Source: Hirudo medicinalis | Taxonomy: Eukaryota > Annelida > Clitellata > Hirudinida > Hirudinidae | Direction of reading: 5' to 3' | Assembly: GCA_011800805.1 (NCBI GenBank) | Contig: MPNW01000298.1 | Span: 25,001-46,186 of the forward strand | DNA: 21,186 nucleotides | Part shown: positions 17,995 through 21,186 of the stretch, piece after piece | Position numbering within the stretch: the first letter of the stretch is position 1 | Layout: each line of letters starts with the position of its first letter | The notes under the pieces: generated by a model | Database searches by the model: none | Seen by the model: only the letters and a program-made list of their open reading frames with translations | What the model was told of the DNA's origin: nothing | Program-made: the position numbers and the translations under genes

Positions 17995-20961
17995 ATGAAA
18001 CTTGTTTATAAATACATTGATAAACATGGCATTGGGTGAGTTAGACTTAACACATGTTCACATTTAACTAAATGAAGGCTAATTCTTACTAAAAAATAAT
18101 TTTTTATTTAAGTTTATTTTTATTTTTTACTATCAATTAAGATAATTTGAGATTGTTAGAAATTATCATCGACTTTAAATGGGGTTCTTTTGCATGACAT
18201 TTTACGGTCTGATGAGGTTCATTTTCAACAATTGTAAACAATGTGATAGCTGGATTTAAGCATAATTCTGAACAACCAGACTCTTATCACGATTTCAAAA
18301 TCATAACTATTTGTCATGTTTGGCTTGACTGCATACTTTTATTTTCAGCCATGTTGTGCTCATACCAGAAGAGCCCGAGGACATGTGGCATGCTTACAAT
18401 CTGCTCATGGTCGGAGATAAACTCAAATCAACAACCATCAGGTGAGATCAAGGTCAAGCATTTGTTTACAAATAATTAGAGATCGTTTGTCAATGTTGAG
18501 GATTTCCAATTAAAATATTATTTTATTATTTATTTTTATTTATTCTAATTGATAATTTAGTAAATCTGTTAATTTACTAGATGTTTCTTTGCTTTAATTA
18601 ATTATTGTTATCATCATCATCGTTTTGGCCTCAGTAGCCGAGTGGTTAAGGCTTTCGCTTTGGCACGGCACAGTTAAGAGTTCAATTCCTAGCTGCTCGC
18701 AAGAGTTTCTATAACTGACTAAATATTAATTATCATTAATTAAGTAGAAACAAGTTGATAATGTTAATAAATCTTACTCGACACACGATTTTGAAGCTAA
18801 ATCAATTTTGACCGAAAATCTGCCACAGGAAGGTCAACACGGAATCCTCGACGGGCAGCACAAGCAGCAACAAGATCAGAACGCAGCTCACCGTCGAAGT
18901 CGAAGCCATCGACTTCGACACGCAGGCCTGCGTCCTTAGAGTCAAAGGTCGTAACATGGAGGAGAATCAATATGTCAAGGTCACTAGGATGTGATGTCAT
19001 AGTTGTGATGATGATGATGGTGATGAAGATATCCTTGATAGCATGGTGGTGATGATATTCTGATAAAATTGTCTGCCAATAATATCAACATTAAAGTCAC
19101 CGACTGGTTTCATTTTCAATTCAGATGGGGGCCTACCACACGCTGAATTTGGAGATGAACCGCAAATTCACCCTCCACAAAAATGAATGGGACAGCGTCG
19201 CCCTCGAGAGGATTGGTCGGTTTTCTACGCTTCCCTTCCTCCAATTGGCTGACAATTTTCATCGGCCTCTGCGTTTGGTTCTTAACAAAATGAGATGATC
19301 TGTCCTGAATTTAAATAATTTTGTTTGCATCATCACCGTCATTGACGCTCGGTCGTGATGACATATCTCAATTTTTCATTGGATGCAGAGCTGGCCTGTG
19401 ATCCCACCCAGCATGCTGATTTGGCAGCTGTGATCATGCAGGAAGGTAAGGATTGAATTTGGAAATTTCTGTCGTGGGCTAAAAATTTCTAAATTGACTA
19501 TTAGATATTTATGTCTCTCTGTCTCTGTAATGCTGTAATCAAGTGCAACTTGAGATCAACGACGACATTAATTAGGTGCAATGTGAGGTCGATAACAACG
19601 TCTTTCGTTACGTCGTCATCGAGGTCGACTTCTTTCGTGTTCCAGGTCTCGCCAACGTCTGCCTCATCACCTCCAGCATGACGATCGTCAGAGCCAAAAT
19701 CGACACAGCCATACCCAGGAAGAGGAAGGGGCAGTGCGCCCAGCACGACAAGGTACCTTGGTGTTCTTGTGTCGTCGATCACCAGGCGGGAGGATTTTTT
19801 GGGTTTATATGGGAGCTGCATTTTTGCATCTAAAAAGTTTTTTGTTAAGAATTACTGGCTTCTATTTAACGAAATTACTGATTTGTAGAGTATTACCGAT
19901 CGTGCGACGATGCGCCGACGTTTGTAACGTTCGTAATTATGGATGATAATCCATTCGTCAGTAGCCGACTAATTTATTGCTCGACAGGCCATGTCGAGGT
20001 TCTACGACCAGATCATGCAGGCCATACAGCAGCACGTCAATTTCGACGGTCGGTTTGTGTTTTGCTGTAACTCTTGCTGATGGTGATGATGGTCGTGCTA
20101 TTTGTTATGATGATTATGATGCGTGTATGATGATGATGATGATGATGATGGAGATGCATATATTATGTTAAACGACAGCTCATTGTGATAATTGAAATTG
20201 TTCGTTCGCAACAGTCGTGAAGTGCGTGCTGATCGCCAGTCCGGGTTTCCTCAGGGTGAGTACTCGTTCTTTGCGACCGTAGAAGTGCCTTTGAACTCAT
20301 AATGTAATAATTGTCATAGAAATAGGAATGTGATTGTAAATACATTTTAATAATTCACAAAATATGTAACTTAACCTATCACGGCCTTTCGCATTTTAAT
20401 GTCGTGCGCTCGACCCCGATTCGTGGTCGACCCGAACCCATAACAACAGGACCAGTTCTACAACTACATGCTCCAGCAAGCCGTCAAACTCGAACTGAAA
20501 TACATCAACGACAACAAGTCCAAGTTCCTGTTGGTCCACTCCTCGTCAGGATTCAAGCATTCCCTGAAAGGTCGGCCTCGACCTAGTTTACCCTATTCTG
20601 ATTGGCAACTTTCTTTAACCCAGAATTCTTGATCCCGATTGGTCGGTTCATTCATTTATCGGGTTAATTTATGCAAGGCGTAATCTCGTTTGGCTCCCGT
20701 TTGTCATAACTGTTGTTAATATTAACAATTATTATAATAATAATCATTATTATTATTGTCAATTATTATTGTTTGAATAATCAAATTTATCATCAACCAC
20801 AGTTATTAATATTAACAATTTATTATTTATTTATTTGCAGAGATCCTACAGGACCAGTCCGTGGCAGCCCGTCTTCAGGACACGAAGGCCTCTGGGGAGA
20901 TCAAAGCCCTCGGAGACTTCTATGCCATGATGCAGACCGATCCTCAGAGGGCATTTTACGG
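17995..20961 (+). CDS. PELO: Pelota, eRF1-like ribosome rescue factor; first ten exons, 3' end outside window
   Basis: Exons: 17995-18035, 18349-18441, 18829-18979, 19125-19215, 19389-19445, 19646-19752, 19988-20048, 20215-20255, 20450-20570, 20841-20961; 884 nt, 294 residues plus two bases. Pelota with HBS1 enters the A site of stalled ribosomes and drives subunit splitting in no-go and non-stop decay. The N-terminal Sm-like domain is clear: [12 protein letters not shown], then [39 protein letters not shown] and [20 protein letters not shown]. The central domain has [20 protein letters not shown] and the basic [13 protein letters not shown], and lacks the eRF1 GGQ tripeptide, as pelota does. 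The third domain begins around [19 protein letters not shown] and RAFYG. About 90 residues of the family length (about 385) should lie downstream. The start matches the human N-terminus without gaps. Confidence 0.95.
18631..18705 (+). mobile_element. tRNA-derived relic (SINE head or tRNA pseudogene) in PELO intron 2
   Basis: TAGCCGAGTGGTTAAGG (18635-18651) matches the A box and D-arm of Ser/Leu-type tRNAs, including a GCC/GGC D-stem. AGTTCAATTCC (18679-18689) resembles the B box with two changes. The anticodon, T and acceptor stems do not pair properly, so this is not a working tRNA. I see no poly-A tail. Confidence 0.6.
20105..20152 (+). repeat. GAT repeat in PELO intron 7
   Basis: TGATGATTATGATGCG passes into a run of about eight GAT units. 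It lies in the 166-bp intron between exons 7 and 8. Confidence 0.8.
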
Positions 20962-20963
20962 GT

Positions 20964-21186
20964 GCATTAGCAATTCATTAGTTGATCAGTACACTATTAG
21001 TAATTCATTAGTTGATCAGTACACCATTAGTAATTCATTAGTTGATCAGTACACCATTAGTAATTCATTAGTTGATCAGTACACATTGGTAATTCATTAG
21101 TTGATCAGTACACATTGGTAATTCATTAGTTGATCAGTACACATTGGTAATTCATTAGTTGATCAGTACACATTGGTAATTCATTA
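20964..21186. repeat. 30/29-bp minisatellite directly after PELO exon 10
   Basis: Units start at 20971, 21001 and 21031 (30 bp, core TAATTCATTAGTTGATCAGT), then at 21061, 21090, 21119, 21148 and 21177 (29 bp, ending ACATTGG). A partial unit precedes them. The array is cut by the window end. It starts within a few bases of the exon 10 donor. Each unit carries a TGATCA palindrome. Confidence 0.93.

Noticed and set aside
18243..18479. Plus-strand 78-codon frame over PELO exon 2
   Set aside because: It reads the exon in the wrong frame; the correct frame gives [18 protein letters not shown].
18631..18705. Functional tRNA-Ser/Leu gene
   Set aside because: The anticodon, T and acceptor stems do not pair, so only a relic is supported.

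Overview
This is a eukaryotic, almost certainly metazoan invertebrate, nuclear window. The genes are split by GT-AG introns of about 70 to 1,500 bp. Non-coding DNA is crowded with ATT, ATC/GAT, TTG and CATC/GGAT simple repeats, the standard genetic code reads through every exon, and the products are animal or mitochondrial housekeeping proteins. Two elements (a structured 16.75-16.85 kb segment and a tRNA-like fragment near 18.63 kb) recall lophotrochozoan SINEs, so I lean weakly towards a lophotrochozoan such as a mollusc. Species-level placement is not supportable. Single Ns at 2697 and 7761 show this is a draft assembly.

Layout: (1) 1-4950 has no gene I can support. It holds microsatellites, a 28-bp minisatellite, a GC-rich hairpin and an E-box inverted repeat. 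(2) 4966-12400 (+) encodes a kindlin (FERMT) in 13 coding exons, 970 residues in my model. (3) 13283-15069 (-) encodes the mitochondrial ribosome recycling factor (MRRF) in four exons, 283 residues, converging on kindlin. (4) 15449-17468 (+) is a four-exon gene I do not recognise. It encodes a 112-residue cysteine-rich coiled coil and is divergent from MRRF across a 379-bp spacer with a perfect CRE palindrome and a TATA box. Its last intron carries a structured repeat and a 299-bp terminal-inverted-repeat element. (5) 17995-20961 (+) holds the first ten coding exons of pelota (PELO, mRNA surveillance and ribosome rescue). The gene runs off the window, and its next intron opens directly into a 30/29-bp minisatellite.

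The gene models rest on reading exons by eye, matching remembered family sequences, and requiring splice phases to close; all four do. The genes do not form one pathway. Kindlin is an integrin activator, while MRRF and pelota both act in ribosome recycling or rescue, in mitochondrion and cytosol respectively; their proximity is probably chance.

I see no CRISPR array, operon, phage or obvious novel multi-gene system. The best leads are the unrecognised coiled-coil gene with its CRE/TATA promoter, the large lineage-specific insertions on both sides of the kindlin PH domain, the Gln-to-Ser change at the kindlin integrin-binding Gln-Trp pair, and the intronic elements.
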